Shown here piece by piece: positions 16,642 through 25,739 of a DNA stretch of 54,627 nucleotides (positions are counted from its first letter, which is position 1; every line of letters begins with the position of its first letter). This DNA is from Magnetococcales bacterium (lineage in GTDB: Bacteria; Pseudomonadota; Magnetococcia; Magnetococcales; UBA8363): NCBI GenBank assembly GCA_002753515.1, contig PEAK01000026.1, positions 1-54,627 on the forward strand, in the 5' to 3' direction. Both the position numbers and the translations under genes were made by a program. The notes below the pieces were generated by a model. That model had not been told where the DNA came from and did not search any database. It was given only the letters and a program-made list of their open reading frames with translations.

Positions 16642-19600
16642 ATGAACGTTTCGCGTCTGTTCATCCATCGCCCGGTCGCCACCACCCTCCTGACTTTGGG
16701 TGTTACTTTGGCGGGGATGATCGCTTTTTTCCAACTGCCCGTCTCGCCGTTGCCCCAAGTCGATTTCCCAACCATTTCGGTGCAGGCCAGCCTGCCCGGA
16801 GCCAGTCCCGAAACCATGGCGGCAACCGTTGCCACCCCATTGGAACGGGTCTTGGGGCGTATCGCCGGGGTCAACGAAATGACGTCTTCCAGTTCCCTGG
16901 GCAGTTCCCGCGTGACGTTGCAGTTTGATTTAAGCCGCGATATCAACGGTGCGGCACGTGATGTCCAGGCGGGTATCAACGCCGCCCGTACCCTGCTTCC
17001 GTCGTCTTTGCCCTCCAATCCCACCTGGCGCAAGGTCAACCCCGCCGATGCCCCGATCATGCTGCTGGCCCTGACTTCGGATGTGCTCAGTCCCGGTCAA
17101 ATGTACGATGCCGCCTCGACCGTGCTGGCACAACGCTTGGCACAGATCGAGGGGATCGGTCAGGTCAACATTGGTGGTGCTGCCCTGCCAGCGGTGCGCG
17201 TTGATTTGGATCCGGAACGTCTGAGCTACAACGGCATCGGTTTGGAAGAGGTCCGCCAAGCCCTGGTTGCCGCCTACGCCTTCCGCCCGTTGGGTATCCT
17301 GGAAAATAAAAGCCATATGTGGCAACTGGGGGCCAATGATCAATCGAGCAAGGCGGTGGATTATCGCCCGCTCCTCTTGCGATGGAACAAGGGGGCGGCG
17401 TTGCGCCTGCAGGATGTGGCGCAGGTCACCGATGGGGTCCAGGATACACGCAACTTTGGCGCTTCCAACGGCAAACCAGCCGTGTTGCTGATCCTCTACC
17501 GCCAGCCCGGGGCCAATATTATCGCAACGGTGGATCGTGTCAAAAAGGTCTTGCCACACCTGAAGGCTTCCATTGCCCAAAGCATCGATCTGGATATTCG
17601 GGCGGATCGTACCCCCACCATCCGCGCTTCGCTGAAAGAGGTGGAACGCAATCTGGTCGCTTCTTCGGCACTGGTGGTTCTGGTGGTGTTCTTGTTTTTG
17701 CGACGTTTGCGAGCTGCGGTGATCCCCAGCATCGTCGTACCGGTGTCGTTGATCGGCTCTTTGAGCATCATGGCGTTATGCGGCTACAGCCTGGACAATC
17801 TTTCTCTCATGGCTTTGACCATCGCCACGGGTTTTGTCGTCGATGACGCCATTGTGGTGTTGGAAAATATTGTGCGGCACATGGAACGGGGCATGACTCC
17901 GGTCGGGGCGGCCTTGCGCGGCGCACGCGAGATTGGGTTCACCGTCATATCCATCAGCCTGTCCCTGGTGGCGGTGTTTTTGCCCATTTTGTTGATGGGG
18001 GGGATCGTCGGTCGGTTGTTTCGCGAATTTGCCGCCACTCTTTCGGCAACCATCCTGGTTTCCATGGTGATCTCCCTGACGACCACCCCCATGCTCTGCG
18101 CCCGATTGCTGAAAAAAGAACCTCCATCGACCCGTTTTAGTCTTACATCCCGCTGGGGGCGGCGTATTCTGATCGGTTATCGCCGTGGCCTGGCCTGGTC
18201 TCTGCGCCATGCCGGGCTGGTGTTGATCCTGCTCTTCCTGACCTTTGCCCTGAACGTTTATTTATACATGGATGTGCAGAAAGGTTTTTTTCCACAGCAG
18301 GACAATGGGCGTCTGATGGGTAATATCCAGGCGGATCAGGGGATTTCGTTTCGCGCTTTGCAGGCCAAGATGGTTCATCTGATGGATGTGGTTTTGCATG
18401 ATCCGGCGGTGGATACGGTCACCGGTTTCACCGGCGGTGGCCAACGCAATTCCGCCATTTTCTTCATGGCGTTAAAACCGTTGTCTGAACGTAAGGCCAG
18501 CATGGACCAGGTGATCGACCGGTTGCGCAAAAAAGTGGGCCATGAACCGGGTGTGAGCCTGATTTTCAATCCGGTCCAGGATGTTCGCCTGGGGGGGCGC
18601 CCGAGCAATGCCCAGTTTCAATTCACGCTGCAAGCGGATCATTTGGATGAGTTGCGCATCTGGGAGACCAAGGTACGTCAAGCCTTGGCGAAATTGCCAG
18701 AATTGGTTGACGTCAATACCGACCAGCAAAATCGCGGGGTACAGACCAATCTGACGATTGATCGCGATGCTGTTAGCCGCCTGGGGTTATCCATGCGCAC
18801 CATCGACGCCACCTTGAACGATGCCTTTGGTCAGCGCCAGATTGCCACCATTTACAATCCCCTCAACCAATACAAAGTCGTCATGGAAGTGGGCCAAGAG
18901 TGGCTCGATAGCCCGGCTGTTCTTGATTCCTTTAAAATCAATGGACCCAACGGGGTGGCGATTCCTTTGGCGAGTGTCGCCAGCCGTGATAAGACCCTGA
19001 CCCCCCTGGCAATCAACCATCAAGGGGGATTTCCCGCCTCCACCATCAGTTTTAATCTACCATTGGGGGGATCCCTTGGCACCGCTTCCTCCGCTATCGA
19101 CCGCTCGATGAGCCGTCTTGGCGTCCCCGCGACCGTCATGGGCAGTTTTCAGGGAACCGCTAAGGTGTTTCAAGATTCCCTCTCCAGTCAGCCCTGGTTA
19201 ATCCTCGGTGCCCTGGTCACCATCTACATCGTCCTGGGCGTACTTTACGAAAGTCTGATCCACCCGTTGACCATTTTGTCCACGCTCCCTTCGGCGGGTG
19301 TGGGGGCCTTGCTCGCCTTGGAAATGTTCCATGTGGAATTTACCATTATCGCTTTGATCGGTGTGTTTTTGTTGATCGGAATTGTCAAAAAGAATGCCAT
19401 CATCATGATTGATGTGGCGATTGACCTGCAAAAACAAACCCGAATGACACCTGCTGCCGCCATTTATCGCGCCTGTCACGTTCGTTTTCGTCCCATCCTT
19501 ATGACCACCTTGGCAGCGGTGGGAGCGGCGATTCCCCTGGCGCTTGGCAGTGGCGATGGTGCCGAACTTCGGGTGCCGTTGGGTATTTCCATCGTCGGTG

Positions 19601-19695
19601 GCCTGCTGGTGAGCCAGCTCTTGACCCTCTACACGGTGCCGGTTGTCTATGTGGTTTTGGATCGTTGGCGTACTCGCAAGGAAGGAGAAATGTAA
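16642..19695 (+). CDS. mdtC: RND multidrug efflux permease, MdtC-like
   Basis: 1017 residues, starting on the base after the MdtB-like stop codon. It is a paralogue of the upstream pump: NVSRLFIHRPVATTLLTLGV at the start, PQVDFPTISVQASLPGASPE in the porter domain, [14 protein letters not shown] with the TM4 aspartate pair, and LFREFAATLS and [13 protein letters not shown] in the membrane half. The pair with different porter domains fits a heterotrimeric pump. A GAAGGAG near the end of this gene serves as the ribosome site for the outer-membrane channel gene. Confidence 0.95.
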   Translation: MNVSRLFIHRPVATTLLTLGVTLAGMIAFFQLPVSPLPQVDFPTISVQASLPGASPETMAATVATPLERVLGRIAGVNEMTSSSSLGSSRVTLQFDLSRDINGAARDVQAGINAARTLLPSSLPSNPTWRKVNPADAPIMLLALTSDVLSPGQMYDAASTVLAQRLAQIEGIGQVNIGGAALPAVRVDLDPERLSYNGIGLEEVRQALVAAYAFRPLGILENKSHMWQLGANDQSSKAVDYRPLLLRWNKGAALRLQDVAQVTDGVQDTRNFGASNGKPAVLLILYRQPGANIIATVDRVKKVLPHLKASIAQSIDLDIRADRTPTIRASLKEVERNLVASSALVVLVVFLFLRRLRAAVIPSIVVPVSLIGSLSIMALCGYSLDNLSLMALTIATGFVVDDAIVVLENIVRHMERGMTPVGAALRGAREIGFTVISISLSLVAVFLPILLMGGIVGRLFREFAATLSATILVSMVISLTTTPMLCARLLKKEPPSTRFSLTSRWGRRILIGYRRGLAWSLRHAGLVLILLFLTFALNVYLYMDVQKGFFPQQDNGRLMGNIQADQGISFRALQAKMVHLMDVVLHDPAVDTVTGFTGGGQRNSAIFFMALKPLSERKASMDQVIDRLRKKVGHEPGVSLIFNPVQDVRLGGRPSNAQFQFTLQADHLDELRIWETKVRQALAKLPELVDVNTDQQNRGVQTNLTIDRDAVSRLGLSMRTIDATLNDAFGQRQIATIYNPLNQYKVVMEVGQEWLDSPAVLDSFKINGPNGVAIPLASVASRDKTLTPLAINHQGGFPASTISFNLPLGGSLGTASSAIDRSMSRLGVPATVMGSFQGTAKVFQDSLSSQPWLILGALVTIYIVLGVLYESLIHPLTILSTLPSAGVGALLALEMFHVEFTIIALIGVFLLIGIVKKNAIIMIDVAIDLQKQTRMTPAAAIYRACHVRFRPILMTTLAAVGAAIPLALGSGDGAELRVPLGISIVGGLLVSQLLTLYTVPVVYVVLDRWRTRKEGEM

Positions 19696-19697
19696 CC

Positions 19698-21146
19698 ATG
19701 GTGCCCGTGATTGGACGTATCTTCCTTGGCCTGGCGGCTTCGTTATCCCTGATCGCCTGTAGCAAAATGGGTCCCGATTTCACCCCTCCCCGGGTGGAAA
19801 CCCCGGCGCAATTTCATGAAACCACCCCGTGGCAAGTGGCTGAACCGGCCCCGATCACGCTCCAAAAAGAGTGGTGGCTTGAGCTGCGGGATCCAGAACT
19901 CAACCGTTTGGAGATCGAACTGACGGCCAACAACAACACCATCAAAATGGCCGAGGCGCAATACCGTTCGGCGCGGGCGTTACTGGATAATGCCTCGATG
20001 GCGCTCTTTCCCACGTTAAGCCTGACTCTGAGTGATACCCGTGCCGCCAGCAGTTCCAGCAACAGCGCCACTGGGCGTTCCACCGTTACCACATCCACGA
20101 GTTACGGACTTATGGCGAGTTCTTCCTGGGAAGTGGATGTGTGGGGGCGGGTGCGGCGCGGATTGGAAAGTGCCGAAGCCAAATCTCAAGCGGGGTCCGA
20201 AGACTTGGCGGCTACGCGCATCAGTGCGCAACTGTTGTTGGCCCAAGTCTATCTACAGGTCCGCAATCTGGACCGGCGCCTGGCCCTGTTGACGGAGCAG
20301 GAACAAGGGGCCAACCGCTTTTTGCAACTTACAAAAAACAGATTGGGGGCGGGTGTGGCATCGTCATTGGATGTGGCGCAGGCGGAAACGCAATTGCAAT
20401 CCATCGTCACCCAGTTGCGCGAAACCGAACTGCAACGTGCCCAGGCGGAGCATGGTATGGCCACTTTATTGGGTCGGGCTTCCGTGACATTGCAACCGTT
20501 GCATAAGTCCACCCCTTTGGTACCCATTCCTGCAACGCCAGCGTTGATTCCATCGTGGTTGTTACAGCATCGCCCCGACATTGCGGCGGCTGAGCGTCGG
20601 GTGGCGGATGCCAATGCCCAGATCGGTGTGACAAAGGCGGCCTTTTTTCCGGCTATCAGTTTGGGGGCTTCCGGGGGATTCAAAGGGAGTCTGCTGGAGG
20701 AATTGTTCCAGGTTCCCAATCGCTTTTGGTCTTTGGGTCCCTCCATGGTGGCATCCATTCTGGACTCGGGACAACGCAATCTCGCTTATGAACAAGCCCT
20801 GGCAGCGCATGCTCAGGCGGAAGCCAGCTATCGCCAGACGGTGTTGACGGCGTTTCAGGAGGTCGAGGATAATTTGGCCGCCTTGCGTTTGTTGGAACGG
20901 GAGGCGGCTGCAAATGAGATCGTCATGCGGGCGGCGCAAAAAAGCCGGGAGATTGCCGAAGATCAATACCGTGTCGGTACAACCAGTTCCTTGACTGTTG
21001 TTACGGCACGCAATGCAGAATTGTCTGCCAGGATAACCTCCTTGGATGTTCATCATCGTCGTTTGTTGGCAGCGTTGCAATTATTGAAAAATTGTGGTGG
21101 CCGATGGGAGGGACGGGAGACAGGGGGCACGAAACCGGAAGGTTGA
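19698..21146 (+). CDS. Outer-membrane efflux lipoprotein (NodT/OprM family)
   Basis: 482 residues from ATG 19698, which has GAAGGAG about ten bases upstream. The signal peptide ends in SLIACSKMG, a lipobox, so the protein is lipid-anchored in the outer membrane. Two internally repeated OEP domains are visible. The first has WWLELRDPELNRL and SSWEVDVWGRVRRGLESA; the second has WLLQHRPDIAAAERRVADA, TKAAFFPAISLGASGG and FQEVEDNLAALRLL. These are hallmarks of NodT-type TolC channels. It completes the tripartite pump encoded by the three genes upstream. It converges on the TPR gene, with only 57 bp between the stops and a weak ggaaaattgttttcc hairpin there. Confidence 0.94.
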   Translation: MVPVIGRIFLGLAASLSLIACSKMGPDFTPPRVETPAQFHETTPWQVAEPAPITLQKEWWLELRDPELNRLEIELTANNNTIKMAEAQYRSARALLDNASMALFPTLSLTLSDTRAASSSSNSATGRSTVTTSTSYGLMASSSWEVDVWGRVRRGLESAEAKSQAGSEDLAATRISAQLLLAQVYLQVRNLDRRLALLTEQEQGANRFLQLTKNRLGAGVASSLDVAQAETQLQSIVTQLRETELQRAQAEHGMATLLGRASVTLQPLHKSTPLVPIPATPALIPSWLLQHRPDIAAAERRVADANAQIGVTKAAFFPAISLGASGGFKGSLLEELFQVPNRFWSLGPSMVASILDSGQRNLAYEQALAAHAQAEASYRQTVLTAFQEVEDNLAALRLLEREAAANEIVMRAAQKSREIAEDQYRVGTTSSLTVVTARNAELSARITSLDVHHRRLLAALQLLKNCGGRWEGRETGGTKPEG

Positions 21147-21203
21147 GGTTTGCGCGTATTCCTGTCAATCGCTGGAAAATTGTTTTCCTAAGTGTTATCC
21201 CTT

Positions 21204-23723
21204 TCAAGTTGTTTCCAGTCGTTCAGGTACTGGCCACAGGATCGGTTCGACCCCTGTGATCACTTTGGGGAGTTGATCAACCACTCGCTGCACGACTTCT
21301 TGCCATTGGCCCACCCGTTGTTGACGTATCAAGCGCAGACTCGGGTACCAGGGGGAATCGTCACGGTTGAGAAGCCAACGCCAGTCGGGGCTGAAGGGGA
21401 GCAACACCCAGGTTGGATGACCGATGCTGCCAGCCAGGTGGGCCATGGAGGTATCGACCGTGATCACCAGATCCAAGTTTTGGATCAAGGCGGCAGTGGC
21501 GGCAAAGTCGGTTAACTCCTGGCTGAAATCATAAAATGCCCCTCCCCGCGACAACACGTCTTGTTCGTGGGCTTCGATCTCTTTTTGCAGATTGAAGAAA
21601 CAGCATCCTGGAACTTGCAGCAAGCGGGCAAAAAGTTCTACATCCATGGAACGATTGTGATCGTTGACATGGTTGCCGTTCCCTCGCCAAGTGATACCGA
21701 TTTTGAAACCTTCTATTTTTTCCAAACGTTTGTGCCATGCCACACGCTCTTCGGGATCGACATGGAGATAAGCCGGTGCGTTGGGGATGGTTTCAACCTC
21801 AATGCCCAAAGCCAAAGGTAAACTTTGCAGCGGGATTTGCCATACGCAGGAGGGAATGGGATGGGTCTGAATCACCAGATGATCAATGCCCGCCGCAGTT
21901 TTAAACAACCGATTCAGTGACAATGGAATCACGAGTGTCACCCGCCCCCCCCTGCTTTGCACCATGGGGCAAAAACGGACAAACTGGATGCTGTCACCAA
22001 AACCTTGTTCGCAATGGATGACAATACCCTGACCGTGCAACGGTTCCCCTGACCATTGGGGTTGCTGGTAGGCGTGCTTGCCGAAATGGGCCATGCGCCA
22101 GCGCCATTCGTATCCGGGTAAACCGTTTTTATAATCGCCGGTCAACAATCGAACCAGGCATTCGTTAAACCAAGCATCGGCAAAATCAGGGTTGTGGCGT
22201 TTGGACTGGGCAAAACAATCCAGGGCGGCATGGTAGTGTCCCATTTCCATGCAGGCTACCCCCAGATTGGAATAGGCCTCGTGAAAGTCGGGCTTGAGGA
22301 CGATGGCCTTGTTGTAACATTCCATGGCTTCTTTATGTTTGCCCTGGCGTCGCAGGGTGTTACCTTTGTTGGACAAAGCTTCGGGATAATCACGCTTGAT
22401 GCGCAAGGCGTGGTTGTAGCAGATCAAGGCGGTATCCAACTTTTTTTTATCTTGCCAAGCATTACCCAGATTGGAGAGGATTTCCGGGTTGTCGGGCCTG
22501 AGTCCCAGGGCGCGCTCATAAAGGACAATCGCTTGGTCAAACTCGCGACGCTTGTGCCACACCACGGCCAGACTGATCAACGCCTCGGGATGGTCCGGGC
22601 GCACGTCCAAGGCCTGGCTCAGGCATTGAAAAGCCTCATCCAGTCGTTCAAGCCTGGTCAACGCCACCCCCATGTTGGTCAGGGCTTCATGATATCGGGG
22701 TTGCAGCGCCAGGGCTTGCTGGTAGAAGTCCAATGCCTCTTCCAGGCGATTCATTTCCTGGGCGGCATTACCCATATTGGAAATCGCCTCGAACATGTCA
22801 GGCTTGAGTGCCAGTGCCTGGCGTAACTTGGCCATGGCCGCTTCCGGCTGCCCCTGTTGCAACAACGATACCCCCCACAAGGAAAAGACCTGGGGCATGT
22901 TGGGCTTGATTGCAAGGGCATTTTGAAACTGCGCCTCCGCCAGATCGTAGTGTCCTTGCCGACTTAAGACCACGCCCAGGTTGCACAATGCCTCGGGATG
23001 CTCGGGATGGGTGGCCAGGACGTGACGAAAATGCCCTTCCGCTTCGGCCAACGCCCCGTTTTCCATGAGGAGTGCCCCCAGATTGCACAGGGTGTTGACG
23101 TTGTCGGGTTGCAAGGTCAGCACTTTTCGATGACACGCCATGGCGGCTTCCTTCTGTCCGCTCTGTTGGTACAACGCACCCAGATTGGCCAGGGAACCCG
23201 GATCATAGGGCTTTTGCTCCAGGACATGGAGATAACAGTGGCGTGCGGCGTCGAACTCTCCCAATTGTTGTTGTGCCAGTCCCAGGTGGAACACGGCGAC
23301 ACAATCATCGGGCGTCAGGGCCACCAGGGCTTGAAAGAGTATTTTTGCATCCCCGGGCTTGCCCTGTGACAACAAAATTCCCCCCAGTCCCGCCAGCGCC
23401 TCAGGTTGGTTCGGGTCTCGTTGCAGGGCGTTGCGGAAACACGCTTCCGCTTCTTGAACGCGTCCCAATCCTTGCAGCACCAGGCCCAGGTTGGCATGGA
23501 GCGGGGCAAAATCGTTCAGATACTGTACGGCCAATCGTAAGGAATCTACGGCTTCGACGCTACGTCCCGTCTGATGCAGGACGATGCCCAAAAGGTGCAG
23601 GGCATTGCCATGCCGCGGATCAATCGCCAGAATCTGCCGGCATAACGATTCCGCGCTTGCCGTTTGACCCGTCTGGGCGGCGTGAAAGGCCTGCTCCAAA
23701 AGTTTGGTCGGATCGCTTTCCAT
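21204..23723 (-). CDS. TPR-array protein with C-terminal GT9-like glycosyltransferase domain
   Basis: 839 residues from ATG 23723, chosen because GGGAG lies about eight bases upstream; ATG 23747 is also in frame. About fourteen consecutive TPR units fill residues 5-500 (for example GNALHLLGIVLHQTGRSVEA and EALSNKGNTLRRQGKHKEAM). The C-terminal third starts YEWRWRM, then EQGFGDSIQFVRF. It continues with GITWRGNGNH and TVDTSMAHLAGSIGHPTWVL, the nucleotide-sugar end of GT9/heptosyltransferase-like folds. Such proteins are often linked to glycosylation of surface proteins, with the TPR array holding the acceptor; the acceptor here is unknown. The radical SAM gene lies 54 bp upstream on the same strand and is probably cotranscribed. 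Confidence 0.88.
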   Translation of the reverse strand: MESDPTKLLEQAFHAAQTGQTASAESLCRQILAIDPRHGNALHLLGIVLHQTGRSVEAVDSLRLAVQYLNDFAPLHANLGLVLQGLGRVQEAEACFRNALQRDPNQPEALAGLGGILLSQGKPGDAKILFQALVALTPDDCVAVFHLGLAQQQLGEFDAARHCYLHVLEQKPYDPGSLANLGALYQQSGQKEAAMACHRKVLTLQPDNVNTLCNLGALLMENGALAEAEGHFRHVLATHPEHPEALCNLGVVLSRQGHYDLAEAQFQNALAIKPNMPQVFSLWGVSLLQQGQPEAAMAKLRQALALKPDMFEAISNMGNAAQEMNRLEEALDFYQQALALQPRYHEALTNMGVALTRLERLDEAFQCLSQALDVRPDHPEALISLAVVWHKRREFDQAIVLYERALGLRPDNPEILSNLGNAWQDKKKLDTALICYNHALRIKRDYPEALSNKGNTLRRQGKHKEAMECYNKAIVLKPDFHEAYSNLGVACMEMGHYHAALDCFAQSKRHNPDFADAWFNECLVRLLTGDYKNGLPGYEWRWRMAHFGKHAYQQPQWSGEPLHGQGIVIHCEQGFGDSIQFVRFCPMVQSRGGRVTLVIPLSLNRLFKTAAGIDHLVIQTHPIPSCVWQIPLQSLPLALGIEVETIPNAPAYLHVDPEERVAWHKRLEKIEGFKIGITWRGNGNHVNDHNRSMDVELFARLLQVPGCCFFNLQKEIEAHEQDVLSRGGAFYDFSQELTDFAATAALIQNLDLVITVDTSMAHLAGSIGHPTWVLLPFSPDWRWLLNRDDSPWYPSLRLIRQQRVGQWQEVVQRVVDQLPKVITGVEPILWPVPERLETT

Positions 23724-23777
23724 CGATGGTCTCCCAATGGTTTCCATGCACGGATCTCAGGAAGCATTACCCTCCCG

Positions 23778-24842
23778 TTAGACAAAGACGGCATGGTCAG
23801 GGTCAAGGGCCAGATAGTCGAGAATCGCCAGGTTACGCGAATGGGCAACACATTGGTGTTGGCAATGAATACTGGGATTGAGGGCCTGCATTTTTACCCG
23901 GTTTTCTTCCGACAGCCAGAATTCCTTGAAGGAGCGATCTTTGATGCTTCCCAACAATCCTTGCTGGTTATAGGCCTTATCCTGACAGGTATAGACTCCA
24001 AGATCGGCGCCAATGACCGGTCGAAACAACAGGAAGGGGCAAAAAGTATAGGATTTATCGAAACGTTCTTCCAGTTCGTGGTAATGGTCGATGACGGTGA
24101 AATGGTCGTCGTTCAGCCTGAGGGCTTGTTGGATGCGGGCCGAGACCGCCTCCTGGATGGGACGATGGTAGGCATTGTTTTCCTTGCCGGAGTTGGAGAT
24201 CACAACACCGGACAGTTTGACATGATTGGCCCCGGCCTGCTTGAAACGGGAGCAGGCCTCTTCGATATGCTCATAATTATTCTTGGTGATGATATAGCTG
24301 ATGCCGAGGACACATGGGGATTGCAAGTCGGCAAATCGACGCATATTTTCCAGTGTGCGACTGAATTCGCCCGACTTGATGCCACGGGCCTTGGCAAAAC
24401 TCTCATCATCCCAGGCATCGAGAGACAGTCGTATCCAGGTTGCGTACTGCGCGAAGGCTTGCGCCAGATGTCCTTTCAGGTTGGCACCATTGGACAGGGC
24501 GGCTACTTTGATGCCACCCTTGGCCATACGTTCCATCACCCGGGGGAGGGGTTTGTAGAGCAAAGGTTCCCCACCCCCGGAAAAAGTGACTGCCTTGACC
24601 CCCATGTCCACCAGATCATCGGCGATTTGCAGCATTTTTTCTTCGGGAATGGTGTCGGCTTCCACCATGTCCTGCCCGAGCTGAAGCTGGTCAGCCTTGT
24701 AGGCGCAATACCAACAATCATGATTGCATCGGTTGGTTGGCTTGATGCGGACATGTACCGGGGCAACGACCCTTTGCTCGCGCAGGGCTTCAATTTGTTC
24801 ATGGAAGCGCAAAAATTTCAAAGTGCTGTAAATGACGCCCAT
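23778..24842 (-). CDS. Radical SAM protein with SPASM-like C-terminus
   Basis: 354 residues. The cluster-binding motif CNHDCWYC (Cys39, Cys43, Cys46) is the radical SAM C-x3-C-x2-C. TFSGGGEPLLYKPL is the SAM-binding GGE region and LSLDAWDD follows the barrel order. Additional cysteines near the C-terminus (YTFCPFL, GVYTCQDKA, IHCQHQC) suggest auxiliary iron-sulfur clusters as in SPASM/twitch enzymes. The reaction cannot be named. Close pairing with a TPR-glycosyltransferase gene suggests modification of a sugar or of a protein that is also glycosylated. The gene starts at ATG 24842, with about 167 bp of noncoding sequence before the divergent 25010 gene. Confidence 0.88.
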   Translation of the reverse strand: MGVIYSTLKFLRFHEQIEALREQRVVAPVHVRIKPTNRCNHDCWYCAYKADQLQLGQDMVEADTIPEEKMLQIADDLVDMGVKAVTFSGGGEPLLYKPLPRVMERMAKGGIKVAALSNGANLKGHLAQAFAQYATWIRLSLDAWDDESFAKARGIKSGEFSRTLENMRRFADLQSPCVLGISYIITKNNYEHIEEACSRFKQAGANHVKLSGVVISNSGKENNAYHRPIQEAVSARIQQALRLNDDHFTVIDHYHELEERFDKSYTFCPFLLFRPVIGADLGVYTCQDKAYNQQGLLGSIKDRSFKEFWLSEENRVKMQALNPSIHCQHQCVAHSRNLAILDYLALDPDHAVFV

Positions 24843-25009
24843 AGATTCTCTTTTCGGTAGGTCGTTTGTTTGCGTTTCCCCGACTCTGATCGCAGATTGG
24901 ATTACGGAAAAAATATCCTCGTCACCTGCACCATGGTCAAGGGATTTTCCCTCTCAATCCAAAGAGGCTTCAAGGTTAACAAAGACCAGTTGGAAAACGG
25001 GAAAATTAC

Positions 25010-25123
25010 GTGAAACGAACCAAAAATGGCTTGCCCATTATCTTGGTGGCACTTATTGTGGTGACAGTGTTGGCGTTTGTGGAACAGCCTGAAAAAAAGC
25101 CGGACACGGTTGGGGAGAGTTGA
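25010..25123 (+). CDS. 37-residue single-pass membrane protein
   Basis: GTG 25010 opens a 37-residue frame: a basic N-terminus KRTKNG, one hydrophobic helix LPIILVALIVVTVLAFV, then an acidic, proline-containing tail EQPEKKPDTVGES. The stop is one base before the ATG of the next gene, and that gene's ribosome site (ggggag) lies inside this frame, which supports genuine coupled translation. Its own ribosome site (acggga) is weak. Function unknown; the family is not recognised. Confidence 0.55.
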   Translation: MKRTKNGLPIILVALIVVTVLAFVEQPEKKPDTVGES

Positions 25124-25124
25124 C

Positions 25125-25673
25125 ATGTCTGATTCAGTGACCTTGGCGGATGTCTGGAAAGCTTTCCTGGAAACGGACCGCAAGATGCGGGAGACGGACC
25201 GCAAGATGCAGGAGACGGATCGTATGATCAAGGAGGTCAGTCGGCAAATTGGCCGGTTGGGTGGACGGTTGGGCGAGTTTGTGGAAGGATTGGTAGCCCC
25301 GGCCTGCAAAACCTTATTTGCTGAAAGGGGCATTCCCATTCACAAGGTCAGCCGCCGCGTAGAAGCGGATCTCCCTGGCAATCGGCGCATGGAAATTGAT
25401 TTGTTGGTCCTCAACACCGATGCGGCTGCTTTGGTGGAGGTCAAAAGTAAAATGATGGTCGAGGATGTGTGGGATCATCTAGCGCGTTTGGAGGAATTTA
25501 AAGAGTTTTTCCCCGAATATGCCCACAAGCGGGTCGTTGGCGCGGTTGCCGGCATGGTTATGGAGGATCCTGTCATCCAATTTGCCGTTGGCAAGGGAAT
25601 GTTCGTCATTGTGCAGGCGGGAGATACCCTCAGGTTTGCCAACGAACAGGCGTTTGTACCGAAAATTTGGTGA
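25125..25673 (+). CDS. PD-(D/E)XK-like protein with coiled-coil N-terminus (DUF3782-type)
   Basis: 182 residues from ATG 25125, with ggggag eight bases upstream. Residues about 16-40 contain a heptad-like repeat (ETDRKM, ETDRKM, ETDRMI) that should form a coiled coil. The second half shows the nuclease-fold pattern: EIDLLVLNTDAAALVEVKSK, with Asp92 and the Glu105-x-Lys107 pair. This matches the D...ExK core of restriction-endonuclease-like domains. Such small proteins with ETDRKM repeats are common in cyanobacteria and sulfur bacteria and are usually called DUF3782 or hypothetical; their substrate is unknown. It is translationally coupled to the tiny membrane protein upstream. Confidence 0.75.
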   Translation: MSDSVTLADVWKAFLETDRKMRETDRKMQETDRMIKEVSRQIGRLGGRLGEFVEGLVAPACKTLFAERGIPIHKVSRRVEADLPGNRRMEIDLLVLNTDAAALVEVKSKMMVEDVWDHLARLEEFKEFFPEYAHKRVVGAVAGMVMEDPVIQFAVGKGMFVIVQAGDTLRFANEQAFVPKIW

Positions 25674-25739
25674 TATCCAATCGTCGTTGTCGTTATTTTG
25701 CGTAAAATCATGTTTATGGACAGACTCCTGGGGATCAAT

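Noticed and set aside
18000-19700. Possible third RND pump or duplication artefact between the two permease genes
   Set aside because: The two permeases differ throughout and match the MdtB/MdtC pairing; no sign of partial duplication.
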